From Carnobacteriaceae bacterium zg-84 (GTDB taxonomy: Bacteria > Bacillota > Bacilli > Lactobacillales > Aerococcaceae), in contig CP059430.1 in assembly GCA_013874835.1 (NCBI GenBank), positions 1,258,864 to 1,322,863 on the forward strand: a DNA stretch of 64,000 nt. Direction: 5' to 3'. The notes beneath the pieces are model-generated. The model was not told the origin of the DNA, ran no database searches, and worked only from the letters and a program-made list of their open reading frames with translations. This document shows, one piece after another, positions 47,203 to 56,433 of this stretch. Each line of letters opens with the position of its first letter. The stretch's first letter is position 1. Both the position numbers and the translations under genes were made by a program.

Positions 47203-47543
47203 TATTTATCCTCTCCATTCCTTATTTCTTGAACAAGACGATGCAACACAGCGTCCTCTTGATAATGTGTACGAACATATTCTTGTAATACTTTTAGATG
47301 TTTTTCATTTACAGCATATTGTTCAATTAACCGCAGGACACTTTCATAATGTGCCAATATTTGCTCACTACGCTTAATATTATCATATACAGCTTGTCTA
47401 CTAACATTTAGCTCCTCAGAAATTTCACTCAGCGATAAATCTTGTTCATAATATAATTCTAAATATTCTTTTTGTTTTGCTGTTAGGAGCCCTCCGTAAA
47501 AATCGTACAACATGCTCATATATGCTGTTTTTTCCATTTCCAT
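47202..47543 (-). CDS. ylxM: YlxM/p13-like DNA-binding protein
   Basis: 113 residues, all-helical with a sigma-70 region-4-like helix-turn-helix (YYEQDLSLSEISEELNVSRQ, ~29-48). YlxM is encoded upstream of ffh in most Firmicutes and in streptococci assists the SRP pathway. ATG after AGGAGTGAGAAG. No other targets known. Confidence 0.92.
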   Translation of the reverse strand: MEMEKTAYMSMLYDFYGGLLTAKQKEYLELYYEQDLSLSEISEELNVSRQAVYDNIKRSEQILAHYESVLRLIEQYAVNEKHLKVLQEYVRTHYQEDAVLHRLVQEIRNGEDK

Positions 47544-47630
47544 CTTCTCACTCCTAACCTTTTATGCACATTTTTCATTATAGCATATTTTTTAAGGATG
47601 ATGTATTATTTTCATTAAAAGTGCATTGGC

Positions 47631-47659
47631 TTTACAAAAGTAAAAACAACGCTTACAAT
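47631..47659 (+). promoter_or_regulatory. Promoter of the unknown membrane-protein gene
   Basis: TTTACA, 17 bases, TACAAT (47654-47659), 27 bases before the ATG at 47687. It fixes the start inside the longer open frame. Confidence 0.6.
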
Positions 47660-47686
47660 AAAAGAAATAAAAAAGGAGTGTTGTTT

Positions 47687-48313
47687 ATGAATGAAAATCG
47701 ATCTTTATTATCTAATTCATTAATTCCCTTGCTAATATCGTATATTACGTCTGCAATAGCCTATTATAAATTACTAAAATTATCACAATATAAATCTCCA
47801 CTACGTGCTTTTATACCTTTTTCAAGTGCCTATTTCTTAGGTTATTTGTCTTATAGTAAAAATATGCAACTACCTAAAGACGTGCTACATAAAGAAAAAC
47901 ATAAAAATGGTATAAAAAAATTTATTTGGTTTACGATTATTCCTTTGATATGTATTATTGGTATGGCTGTATTTATTGTATCCACTATTTTTCAATATCG
48001 TGATATAACAGATTATACCTCACTCTTCCTACAATTAGGTCCTATTTTCTTACTATTGATAATAGGTTTACTTTATTTTGGTATTTGGTACTTAATTGTT
48101 ATGTATAAAATGTATGTTCACTTTACAACAACGAATATAAAAGCGATTTTATGGATCTTTTTTCAATTAGTAATAGCTGTTATTGCTTCAGAAATAAAAA
48201 ATGAACTTATCAGTTATATCGTTTCGTGTGTATCTCTTACTATTTTTACTATTTTTGCTCTAACAAGAAAATTTTACAAATATTCAATTAGAGATAACGA
48301 AGAAAAGGAATAA
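47687..48313 (+). CDS. Multi-pass membrane protein, family not recognised
   Basis: 208 residues with about five hydrophobic segments (roughly 10-28, 78-102, 114-138, 149-168, 172-194) and a charged C-terminus. The loop between the first segments is basic (KEKHKNG). No enzymatic or transporter signature is seen. ATG at 47687 follows AAAAGGAG and a promoter; the frame is open ~40 codons upstream, but that stretch reads as leader. Own promoter and terminator make it a single-gene unit. I do not recognise it. Confidence 0.75.
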   Translation: MNENRSLLSNSLIPLLISYITSAIAYYKLLKLSQYKSPLRAFIPFSSAYFLGYLSYSKNMQLPKDVLHKEKHKNGIKKFIWFTIIPLICIIGMAVFIVSTIFQYRDITDYTSLFLQLGPIFLLLIIGLLYFGIWYLIVMYKMYVHFTTTNIKAILWIFFQLVIAVIASEIKNELISYIVSCVSLTIFTIFALTRKFYKYSIRDNEEKE

Positions 48314-48326
48314 ACTGAAAATCAAT

Positions 48327-48373
48327 AAAAGTCTTGACATCAACTTGTTGAACATGTTGATGTCAAGACTTTT
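48327..48373. terminator. Bidirectional terminator
   Basis: Perfect 18-bp stem (48327-48344 with 48356-48373) between the unknown membrane gene and the convergent transporter gene. The stem shares the ATCAAC/GTTGAT core with hairpins at 25490 and 28456. Confidence 0.8.
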
Positions 48374-48419
48374 TACTATGATAATATACTTCTAAATTGT
48401 TTACTTTTGAATAATTTTT

Positions 48420-49883
48420 TTAATGCCATTTTTTCTCTAATAATGCTGATAGTTTTGTTAGTAATGTAATTAAAATAATATAAATAGCAGCTACAACAAC
48501 CCATGTATTTCCTGACGCATACGTTCTAGCAATAATAAGTCTTCCTGTTTGTGTTAATTCTACTAATCCAATAGCTGATAAGATAGAAGTGTCTTTTAAT
48601 GTCATCACAAATTGGTTAATAAATGGTGGAATCATGACTTTTAACGCTTGAGGTAAAATAACTTTTCGCATTGTTGTATGATATGGTAATCCTAAACTAC
48701 TAGAAGCCTCGAATTGTCCTTTATCTACAGCGTTGATACCTGCTCTAAATAATTCACCTATATAGGCAGCTGCATTTAATCCTAATGTTATCAAACTTGG
48801 TAAAAATGCATCTGTATATTTGAAATTAAAAAATTGTGGTATAGCAAAATAAACGAAAAAGGCTAAAACCAAGAGTGGTGTACCACGCATAATATCAATA
48901 TAAACTTGATAGAAAAACATCAATACTTTATTATGAGAAACACTGAACAATCCTAAAATCATACCTAATATTAGTGCAATAACAATAGATATAAACGTTA
49001 ATAAAAGTGTTTGACAAAGTCCACTAAAAATTTGACTACCATTTGTACGTAAAATACCGATGATAGACGTATCTTCTACTGTAGTTTGTGTATTTTGTGT
49101 CGTTACAGCTAATGATGAACCACCTAAATATTTGTTCACGATAGTCGCATACTCGCCACTTTCTTTTAATTGTTTTAATCCGGCATTAAATTTTTCAACC
49201 AAAGACTTTCCTTTATCATCTTTCGTTGATGCAAAGCCATAAATAGATTTCGGTGATTCTGTTTTTATCGTTTTTAATGGAACATTAGCTGATGAAATAG
49301 TATATTCAATACTTATTGAATCATCAAATAAAGCATCACTATTTCCGGATAAAACAGCTTCAACCATTGCTCCCGAGTCTTCAAAAGTTGTTGTTGTAAA
49401 CCCATATTTTTCTGCTAATTCTTGAGCGTATGTCGCACCTGCTGTTCCAATTTTTATAGCAATATGTTTTCCTTTTAAATCATCTAATGATTGGATTGTA
49501 CTATCTTTTTTTGTGGCTACAACAATACCATCATCCTCAAAATAAATATCCGACATATTAAATTTAGCTTTTCTTGCTTCTGTAATCGACATACCTGCGA
49601 TTACACCGTCAACTTGATTTGATTCTAACGCTTGTAAAGCAGCATTAAATCCTAGTGCTTTAATTCTTACCTCAAATCCTTGATTTCTAGCAATAGCTTT
49701 TAATAAATCCATATCTAATCCGACCATCTCTCCAGATGTATCTACCCATTCAAAAGGAGCATATGTTGTATCTGTTGCGATTGTATAAACTTCAGTAGCA
49801 AAAGTATTGTTTGATGTTATAAAATATACCAAAAATAATATAATAACACTAAACACTTTCCCTATTTTTTTTATTATTTTCAT
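48420..49883 (-). CDS. Amino acid ABC transporter, fused substrate-binding and permease protein (GlnP-like)
   Basis: 487 residues. Signal peptide (~1-30), a family 3 solute-binding domain (~31-255, YTIATDTTYAPFEWVD... with DMDLLKAIA), then a permease domain with five to six spans (~275-480) and the EAA-like loop SLGLPYHTTMRKVILPQALK. Such fusions import glutamine, glutamate or other polar amino acids in lactic bacteria. The ATPase (glnQ) that normally follows is not here: a terminator lies directly downstream, so the ATPase must be elsewhere. Own promoter at 49927-49954. Confidence 0.9.
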   Translation of the reverse strand: MKIIKKIGKVFSVIILFLVYFITSNNTFATEVYTIATDTTYAPFEWVDTSGEMVGLDMDLLKAIARNQGFEVRIKALGFNAALQALESNQVDGVIAGMSITEARKAKFNMSDIYFEDDGIVVATKKDSTIQSLDDLKGKHIAIKIGTAGATYAQELAEKYGFTTTTFEDSGAMVEAVLSGNSDALFDDSISIEYTISSANVPLKTIKTESPKSIYGFASTKDDKGKSLVEKFNAGLKQLKESGEYATIVNKYLGGSSLAVTTQNTQTTVEDTSIIGILRTNGSQIFSGLCQTLLLTFISIVIALILGMILGLFSVSHNKVLMFFYQVYIDIMRGTPLLVLAFFVYFAIPQFFNFKYTDAFLPSLITLGLNAAAYIGELFRAGINAVDKGQFEASSSLGLPYHTTMRKVILPQALKVMIPPFINQFVMTLKDTSILSAIGLVELTQTGRLIIARTYASGNTWVVVAAIYIILITLLTKLSALLEKKWH

Positions 49884-49926
49884 TATTTAACTCCTTTTTT
49901 CTGTAAACTAAATTTTCTTTCTTTAT

Positions 49927-49954
49927 ATTATATGATAAACATTTAATTTCGCAA
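49927..49954 (-). promoter_or_regulatory. Promoter of the GlnP-like gene
   Basis: TTGCGA (49949-49954), 16 bases, TATAAT (49927-49932) on the minus strand. Confidence 0.6.
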
Positions 49955-49964
49955 AATTCTTATC

Positions 49965-49997
49965 ACTAATCATGTTATATAATATAACATGATTAGT
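49965..49997. promoter_or_regulatory. 33-bp perfect palindrome between divergent promoters
   Basis: Two 16-bp arms around one base: ACTAATCATGTTATAT with ATATAACATGATTAGT. It lies 11 bp upstream of the minus-strand -35 and 13 bp upstream of the plus-strand -35. It is too symmetrical to be chance and has no T tract on either side. Operator for an unidentified dimeric regulator is the first guess; cruciform or RNA hairpin are alternatives. Confidence 0.6.
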
Positions 49998-50009
49998 AAA
50001 TTAAACTAT

Positions 50010-50038
50010 TTGAAAAAATAATTTATTGGGCGTATAAT
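50010..50038 (+). promoter_or_regulatory. Promoter of the DUF2929 gene
   Basis: TTGAAA, exactly 17 bases, TATAAT; 46 bases before the ATG at 50084. Confidence 0.7.
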
Positions 50039-50083
50039 GAACAAAGAAAGTTTCATTTAAGCAAGATAGGAGGCGATACTAGG

Positions 50084-50284
50084 ATGAAAGTCGTCATCAC
50101 ATTTTTTTGGGCATTTTTAATTACACAAGTAACATTCTTTTTGGGTGCATCCTTATCAGGAATGCAATACCATTTTTCTCACGCGACTGCTTTAGCCGTT
50201 GCAGCAACATTATCAGTAATCATCATCACAAAAATGTTACCACCTATTCAAAAAGCAGAAAAATCACATGAAGTATCTCATTAA
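50084..50284 (+). CDS. Small membrane protein, DUF2929 (YjzD) type
   Basis: 66 residues, two membrane segments (~3-24 and ~28-50). Size, start (MKVVITFFWAFLITQVTFFL) and position fit the DUF2929/YjzD family. Function unknown. AGGAGG precedes the ATG; consensus promoter upstream, perfect terminator hairpin at 50283-50314 directly after. Confidence 0.78.
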   Translation: MKVVITFFWAFLITQVTFFLGASLSGMQYHFSHATALAVAATLSVIIITKMLPPIQKAEKSHEVSH

Positions 50285-50314
50285 AAAAAGACAGTCTACC
50301 AACTGTCTTTTTTT
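50283..50314 (+). terminator. Terminator of the DUF2929 gene
   Basis: 13-bp perfect stem AAAAAAAGACAGT/ACTGTCTTTTTTT with a 6-base loop; the left arm overlaps the stop codon. Confidence 0.8.
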
Positions 50315-50399
50315 ATGTCTTATTCAAATAAGTAATAGATATAACCATATAACCCTGTTTACTCTAAAATGTTTATATCTCTCCTTCAACACGATTTAA

Positions 50400-51035
50400 T
50401 CAAGAACCTTTAATTGCTGATTTAATACTATTACATGCTGGACATATATGATTTCTTGCTGATCGTGTACATCTATATCGTCCCCAAAAAATAAATAGAT
50501 GATGCGCTCTTGACCAACGTTCCTTAGGTACTTTTTTCTTCAATGTTTCTTCTACCTCTAAAGGTGTAGCGTCTTTTTTTACAATCCCTAAACATTTGCT
50601 GACACGCTCCACATGTGTGTCTACAGCAATGGCCGGTACATTAAATCCTACACTCAAAACGACATTAGCTGTCTTTCTACCAACACCAGCCAATGCGGTT
50701 AATGCTTCAAAAGTATTTGGCACTTGCCCATTATGATTTTCTAATAATTGTTGGCAGCATTGTTGAATATGCCTTGCTTTACTTTTATACAATCCTATTT
50801 TATTGATGTCTTGCATCAACTCTTCTACCGTCACCGTTAAAAAATCTTGTGGTGTAGGATATTTTTTAAATAAAGCCGGTGTGATTTTATTGACTGATTT
50901 ATCTGTTGTTCTCGCACTCAACATGACAGCAATCAATAATTCAAAAATATTTGTATAAGTTAATTCACATTCTGCATTAGGAAATATTTGTTCCATAATG
51001 TCTAAAATAGCATTCATTTCTTTTTTTGTCGTCAT
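50400..51035 (-). CDS. nth: Endonuclease III (DNA glycosylase/AP lyase)
   Basis: 211 residues. Helix-hairpin-helix LTALAGVGRKTANVVLS with the catalytic Lys (near residue 119) and the Asp in VDTHVER (near 138). It removes oxidised pyrimidines. The C-terminal Fe-S motif is degenerate: C-x8-C-x2-C (RCTRSARNHICPAC) and no fourth Cys before the end, where C-x6-C-x2-C-x5-C is normal. The cluster may be missing or differently bound. Usual Firmicute pairing with dnaD, three bases upstream. Confidence 0.93.
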   Translation of the reverse strand: MTTKKEMNAILDIMEQIFPNAECELTYTNIFELLIAVMLSARTTDKSVNKITPALFKKYPTPQDFLTVTVEELMQDINKIGLYKSKARHIQQCCQQLLENHNGQVPNTFEALTALAGVGRKTANVVLSVGFNVPAIAVDTHVERVSKCLGIVKKDATPLEVEETLKKKVPKERWSRAHHLFIFWGRYRCTRSARNHICPACNSIKSAIKGS

Positions 51036-51037
51036 TT

Positions 51038-51718
51038 TTATTCCTCATGCAACCAATTTTGCATTAAAATATCCGTCATGTTTTCAGATATATTGGTAAT
51101 TGGTTGACTATCCTTTTGTTGCTCTCTAAATTGTTCACTCTGCTTTTGTGCCTGTGCAACTGTTTTAATATTTTTACGTTCCCAACTCAACAAAATTTTA
51201 TCAATATATTTCAAACTCGTCACTTGATTTAAACTCGCCTCTTTTAATGCCAACTTAATTAAATCTGGCTCATAGTGGTCTTCAAATAACCACCCTTGTA
51301 ACATTTCTAATTCCATTGGTGTTAAAGGTTTGCCTATTTCTTGTTCAAAAATACTAACAATATCACTGGCATTCACTGTTTCTTTTTTGTTTTGTGGTGC
51401 TTGCATTAACAAAGTGACCAATTTTTGATACATAGGTTCAAACGAATATTGTAAATCAATTTTTCCGTCACCTAATACGATTTGCTGCATCACGACAAGT
51501 TGTTTTGTCATTAAATTTTGTAAAATTTTTAAAACAATCTGCTCAGAAATCCCCATATTTTTTGCAACGATTGTAAGGTCTTGATTAGCCACATACTCAA
51601 ACTGTAAAAATAGAGCTAATTCATCATTAGTCATACCTAATTGTGTATAGTATGTTAATAGCGTACTAGATACTGTCACCGGTTTTGCTTGTAATGATGC
51701 TAATAATTTTTCTCTCAT
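51038..51718 (-). CDS. dnaD: DNA replication initiation protein DnaD
   Basis: 226 residues. An N-terminal winged helix (1-~100) for oligomerisation and a C-terminal DnaD domain (FEQEIGKPLTPMELEMLQGW ... LKYIDKILLSWE, ~125-195) for DNA binding. It works with DnaB and DnaI to load helicase at origins and in restart. Followed by nth with a 2-base gap. A leader of ~110 bases separates it from the ileS terminator. Confidence 0.94.
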   Translation of the reverse strand: MREKLLASLQAKPVTVSSTLLTYYTQLGMTNDELALFLQFEYVANQDLTIVAKNMGISEQIVLKILQNLMTKQLVVMQQIVLGDGKIDLQYSFEPMYQKLVTLLMQAPQNKKETVNASDIVSIFEQEIGKPLTPMELEMLQGWLFEDHYEPDLIKLALKEASLNQVTSLKYIDKILLSWERKNIKTVAQAQKQSEQFREQQKDSQPITNISENMTDILMQNWLHEE

Positions 51719-51790
51719 ATATTCATCTCCATTGTCTATTCATTTCTATTATATCGGAATTAGCATCATTTTCAACCAATGTTATACTAT

Positions 51791-51832
51791 AATAGGGTGA
51801 ACCAACACATTTAAGTGTTAGTTCACCCTATT
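51791..51832 (-). terminator. Hairpin after ileS
   Basis: Stem AATAGGGTGAAC.AACAC with GTGTT.GTTCACCCTATT, four bases past the ileS stop; its best T tract is on the plus-strand side. Confidence 0.6.
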
Positions 51833-51836
51833 ATTT

Positions 51837-54605
51837 TTATTGTAACGCTTCTGGAAAATGTATTTTGACAATATCAGCACAACGTTGACATAATGTTGGT
51901 GCGTCTTCTATTTGTCCAACTTCCAATCGAATAGCACGACATCTTTCGCATACTTGCCCATCTGCATGGGACACAACGACACTCAATCCATTGGCATTAT
52001 CTATTGGACTTTCTGAAATATCTTTAACGTCTAGTCCAGATACGATTAAAATTTGTGCGACATTGACATTTTCTGCGTTTAAAATAGCTTGGTACTCTTC
52101 ATTCGCATAAATTGTAACAAAGGCATCAAATGATTTTCCGATAACTTTTTCATTACGTGCATCTTCTAATGCTTTTAAGACACTATCTCGAACGGTTAAG
52201 AATGCTTGCCAGTAGCGTAAAACGTCTTCTTGGTTTTCATATACATCTACAACTGGGAAATCAGCTAATTGTACATATTCTTCTTTTTCAGATAAATGTG
52301 ACCACACTTCTTCTGTTGTATGTGGAATAAATGGTGTTAATAATTTAGTTAATTTAACAAGTACATCGTACATCACTGTTTGCATACAACGACGATCATG
52401 ATGATCTGCTGTTTCAATATAAACAATATCTTTTGCAAAATCTAAATAAAAACTTGATAATTCAACTGTACAGAAGTTAATCACATCTCGATAAATAGCT
52501 GAGAATTTAAAGTTGTTGTAGTGATCTAGTGTTGATTTGACTAAGTCATTTAATTTAATTGCTAAATATTGATCGACTGGTCGTAAATCTTGATAAGATA
52601 CACGATCTGTTTCTGGGTTGAAATCAGATGTATTAGCTAGCATAAATCTCATTGTATTACGGATTTTACGGTAAACTTCAGATACTTGTTTTAAAATATC
52701 GTCACTTACACGTACATCAGACTCATAGTCTACGCTAGCAACCCACAAACGAATAATATCGGCACCTTTTGTTTTCATTTCTTTTGCAGGATCAATCGTG
52801 TTTCCTAGTGACTTACTCATTTTACGTCCTTCACCGTCATTCACAAATCCTTGAGATAAAACACTCTTATAAGGTGCACATCCATTCACAGCGACACTCG
52901 TTGTTAAACTTGAATTAAACCATCCACGGTATTGGTCAGAACCTTCTAGGTACATATCAGCTGGGAATGATAACTCTGGTCTTTGGCGTAAAACACCAGC
53001 ATGAGAAGAACCTGAGTCAAACCAAACATCCATAATATCCATTTCTTTTGTAAAGACTCCGTTTGGACTACCTTCATGTGTAAATCCTTCAGGTAATAAA
53101 TCTTTAGCTTCTCGTTCAAACCAAACGGTTGAACCATGTTCTCCAATTAAATTAGCTACATGATCAACTGTTTCAGGTGTAATAATAGGTTCTCCATTTT
53201 CTGCATAGAAAATTGGTAGTGGGACACCCCATACACGTTGTCTTGAAATAACCCAATCTCCTCTATCACGTACCATATTGTAAATACGAACTTTCCCTGA
53301 TGGATGATACCATGTTACATTATTTTCAATTTCATTTAAAATCTCATCACGGAATTTATCAATAGACGCAAACCATTGTGGTGTTGCACGGAAAATAACC
53401 GGTTTTTTTGTTCTCCAGTCATGCGGATAACTATGTGTAAAGAAACTTAAATCTAATAATAAACCTTTTTCTTGTAATAATTCACAAATTGCTTTATTCG
53501 CATTTGCATAGTACATACCTTCAAAGCCTGGTGCCTCATCTGTATAATGCCCTTGATTATCAACTGGGGATAGAACATCTAGCTGATATTTTCTTGAATA
53601 GTGATAGTCATCTTCCCCGTGTCCTGGTGCTGTATGCACAAGTCCAGTACCAGCATCTAATGTAACATAATCTCCAACCATTACTAATGAATCTCTATCA
53701 TAGAATGGATGTTTAGCAATAGCATATTCTAAAGATTGTCCTTTAAACTCTTTTAAAATATCAACTGTTTCCCATTTCGCTGCTTTAGATACAGACTCAA
53801 GTAACTCTTTAGCAACAATATATTTCTTACCATTTGCCAATACTTGAACATAATCAAAATCAGGGTGTACAAAAATTCCTAAGTTTGCTGGTAATGTCCA
53901 TGGTGTTGTTGTCCAAATTACAAAGAATGCGTCATTATCAACAACATCTTTCCCGTCTTTGACAGGGAAAGCCACATAAATAGACGGAGATTCTACATCT
54001 TTATATTCGATTTCTGCTTCAGCTAGTGAGGACTCACTTGAAGGAGACCAGTAAATTGGTTTTAGGCCTTTATAAATATAGCCTTTTTCTGCCATTTTAC
54101 CAAACAAACGAATTTGGGCTTCTTCAAACTTTGGATCTAATGTCACATATGGATTATCCCAATCCGCTTGCCCACCTAAACGTTTCATCACTTCACGTTG
54201 ATTATTAATTTGCTTCCAAGCGTATTCTTCACATAATTTTCTAAACTCAGCTACTGATAATTTTTTACGGTCAACACCTTCATTATTTGATAAGGCTTGT
54301 TCAATTGGTAAACCGTGTGTGTCCCAGCCAGGCACAAATGGCGCTCTAAAACCAGACATTGATTTAGAACGTACAATAAAGTCTTTGGAAATTTTATTCA
54401 AAGCGTGTCCCATATGAATTGGTCCATTGGCATACGGAGGACCATCATGTAAAATATAACTTGGTTTTCCTTCATTTTTTTCTTGTACTTTTTGATATAA
54501 ATGGTCTTCTTCCCATTCTTTTTGCCATTCAGCTTCGCGAACAGGTAAATTACCTCTCATAGGAAACTCTGTTTTTCCTAATAATAGTGTTTCTTTCATT
54601 TCCAT
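51837..54605 (-). CDS. ileS: Isoleucyl-tRNA synthetase
   Basis: 922 residues, class I synthetase. HIGH motif in [15 protein letters not shown] (near residue 57), editing domain in the middle, KMSKS in [14 protein letters not shown] (near 594) and a C-terminal zinc site ([15 protein letters not shown]). Charges tRNA-Ile and clears valine. It starts MEMKETLL after AGGAG. Expression is set by the T-box leader at 54795-54990. Lies downstream of divIVA, as in many Firmicutes. Confidence 0.97.
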   Translation of the reverse strand: MEMKETLLLGKTEFPMRGNLPVREAEWQKEWEEDHLYQKVQEKNEGKPSYILHDGPPYANGPIHMGHALNKISKDFIVRSKSMSGFRAPFVPGWDTHGLPIEQALSNNEGVDRKKLSVAEFRKLCEEYAWKQINNQREVMKRLGGQADWDNPYVTLDPKFEEAQIRLFGKMAEKGYIYKGLKPIYWSPSSESSLAEAEIEYKDVESPSIYVAFPVKDGKDVVDNDAFFVIWTTTPWTLPANLGIFVHPDFDYVQVLANGKKYIVAKELLESVSKAAKWETVDILKEFKGQSLEYAIAKHPFYDRDSLVMVGDYVTLDAGTGLVHTAPGHGEDDYHYSRKYQLDVLSPVDNQGHYTDEAPGFEGMYYANANKAICELLQEKGLLLDLSFFTHSYPHDWRTKKPVIFRATPQWFASIDKFRDEILNEIENNVTWYHPSGKVRIYNMVRDRGDWVISRQRVWGVPLPIFYAENGEPIITPETVDHVANLIGEHGSTVWFEREAKDLLPEGFTHEGSPNGVFTKEMDIMDVWFDSGSSHAGVLRQRPELSFPADMYLEGSDQYRGWFNSSLTTSVAVNGCAPYKSVLSQGFVNDGEGRKMSKSLGNTIDPAKEMKTKGADIIRLWVASVDYESDVRVSDDILKQVSEVYRKIRNTMRFMLANTSDFNPETDRVSYQDLRPVDQYLAIKLNDLVKSTLDHYNNFKFSAIYRDVINFCTVELSSFYLDFAKDIVYIETADHHDRRCMQTVMYDVLVKLTKLLTPFIPHTTEEVWSHLSEKEEYVQLADFPVVDVYENQEDVLRYWQAFLTVRDSVLKALEDARNEKVIGKSFDAFVTIYANEEYQAILNAENVNVAQILIVSGLDVKDISESPIDNANGLSVVVSHADGQVCERCRAIRLEVGQIEDAPTLCQRCADIVKIHFPEALQ

Positions 54606-54794
54606 GTTTTTTATCTCCTAAAAAATTGTTTCATTACATTTTTAAAATAGTAGACTTTATCATAAATTGTACTAGTATGAAAAAATATTGATATCATTTG
54701 AATAATGTTTATTTAATTCACATCATTCTCAGTAGCAAAACATTTTATCTTTCTCTTTACTAGCATACTTTGATGCAGAGTTAATAATATAAAA

Positions 54795-54990
54795 AACGTC
54801 CCTTTTGACTGTTCGTCAAAAGGGACGTTGATAAACGTGGTACCACCCTATTTTATACTCTATTGCGTATAACGTCGCAACACGTTTATCTTTACTATAC
54901 TTCAAAATAAATGATTCATTAACTGATATATATTGTATAGGGACATACTAATCTTTCACCGTCTATTAGCTCGCTTTTAAGTATACACAA
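54795..54990 (-). promoter_or_regulatory. T-box leader (riboswitch) of ileS
   Basis: The minus strand carries the T-box AGGGTGGTACCACG (complement of 54836-54849) and next a terminator: 15-bp stem (54795-54809 with 54815-54829) and six T's. Uncharged tRNA-Ile pairing should favour the antiterminator. An ATC at 54925-54927 (minus strand, ...ATATATC-AG...) fits an isoleucine specifier, but the stem I assignment is my inference. Confidence 0.88.
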
Positions 54991-55007
54991 TACACGTGTG
55001 TTAATAT

Positions 55008-55586
55008 TTATTGAATTGGCAATACATCAGACAAGTCTATTTCTGATGTATTAACCGTTACTGGTTGTTGTAACTGTCCGTCTAAAAATTCATCAACAGT
55101 TGGTGTATCTACTGGATTTGGTTGAGTTTCCAATAAGTGATCCCACTCTTCGTTTTGAATTAAATCTAATTGAGATTCAACTAATAATTGGAATTTTTTA
55201 CGGAATACAATAGCTGTTTTGCGTAATGTATCTGTTTCATTGGCAATACGTGTTGCTTTCTCAACAGCTACATTTACTAAATCATCTGCTGTTCTTTGTG
55301 CTTCTGATACAATAATTTCTGCTTCTTTTTCAGCATTTTCTTTTACTCGGTCAGCAGCATCTTGTGCTACAACGATGGATTTATTTAATGTATCTTGTAA
55401 GCTCATGTAGTGTTCTACTTGCTCACCCATAAATTTAATTTTTTTCTCTAATTCACGTTTTTCTTTAATTAAAGATTCCATTTCAAGCATGATTCTATCT
55501 AAGAAATCATCTACCTCATCAGGATTGTAGCCTTTAAATTTCTTACTAAACTCTTTACTACTAATATCAATTGGTGTAATCGACAT
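55008..55586 (-). CDS. divIVA: Cell division/polarity protein DivIVA
   Basis: 192 residues. The N-terminal lipid-binding domain (MSITPIDISSKEFSKKFKGYNPDEVDDFLD) precedes a long coiled coil (~35-155) and an acidic tail. It marks curved membrane at septa and poles and recruits division or wall proteins. The start ATG at 55586 follows GGAGGG; the open frame begins nine codons upstream without a site. Last gene of the division cluster, immediately before the ileS T-box. Confidence 0.95.
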   Translation of the reverse strand: MSITPIDISSKEFSKKFKGYNPDEVDDFLDRIMLEMESLIKEKRELEKKIKFMGEQVEHYMSLQDTLNKSIVVAQDAADRVKENAEKEAEIIVSEAQRTADDLVNVAVEKATRIANETDTLRKTAIVFRKKFQLLVESQLDLIQNEEWDHLLETQPNPVDTPTVDEFLDGQLQQPVTVNTSEIDLSDVLPIQ

Positions 55587-55646
55587 ATTGACCCTCCTTC
55601 TCGTTCTATACAAATATTATATAACATATCAATTTAAAATAAACAA

Positions 55647-56429
55647 TTACTTTTTATTTTTCAAAATATCTAAATGAACACGGTATTTTCCTGATTTTGA
55701 AATACCATTTGTTGCTATGAAACGTATTCGTCCATAACCCCGTACAGAAATTGTATCAAATTCTTGTACTTCTGTCATTGATTTTATTTCTTCGACCCAA
55801 TTCAATTTAACAGCACCTTGCTCAATCAACGTTTTTGCTTTTTGTCTGGATAAATGATACGCACTCGATATGATACTATCTAATCTTAAAGAAGAAACTG
55901 TATCATATAAAGTCATAAAATCAAATGTTGGTTGAATAACCTGTTTTAAATCAATGGTTTTCACACTCACTTTTGTTGCGCCGATTTTTGTTAAATGCAA
56001 CAAAATGTATGACACAACATGACTAGATACAATAAATTGCCAATCTGTACCATTTGTTATAATATCGCCTATTTGCTCACGTTTTATCCCTAATCCTAAT
56101 AAACTACCTAAAATACTGCTATGTTTTAATGTTGCAAATTTTTTAGGATACTCTATTTGACATACCGTTATCTCAAAATCATCAGACTGAAATGTTGTAT
56201 CATAAGATAAAAGGCATCGCTTTTGCTCACTTTCTTCAAATCCACCAAAAAATAAATAATGTATATCATCACTTTTTGAAATTAATTTATCAATAATCCA
56301 TTGTTCTCTAGGATTTAAAAAAGGAGTCAAGTACGCCAATCCGGTATCTTGAACATACATTTTCCAATCATTTACTTTTTCAATAAAAGTATATTCATCT
56401 TTTTTAAAGTGTTGATAAACATGCTTCAT
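55647..56429 (-). CDS. ylmH: S4-domain RNA-binding protein YlmH
   Basis: 260 residues. Unusual N-terminal domains and a C-terminal S4 domain (LDSIISSAYHLSRQKAKTLIEQGAVKLNW, ~180-210). YlmH homologues bind stalled 50S-tRNA-nascent chain complexes and can substitute for RqcP; they also affect division. Follows sepF by four bases. The ylmG (YggT) gene normally between sepF and ylmH is missing. Confidence 0.9.
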   Translation of the reverse strand: MKHVYQHFKKDEYTFIEKVNDWKMYVQDTGLAYLTPFLNPREQWIIDKLISKSDDIHYLFFGGFEESEQKRCLLSYDTTFQSDDFEITVCQIEYPKKFATLKHSSILGSLLGLGIKREQIGDIITNGTDWQFIVSSHVVSYILLHLTKIGATKVSVKTIDLKQVIQPTFDFMTLYDTVSSLRLDSIISSAYHLSRQKAKTLIEQGAVKLNWVEEIKSMTEVQEFDTISVRGYGRIRFIATNGISKSGKYRVHLDILKNKK

Positions 56430-56433
56430 AGGA

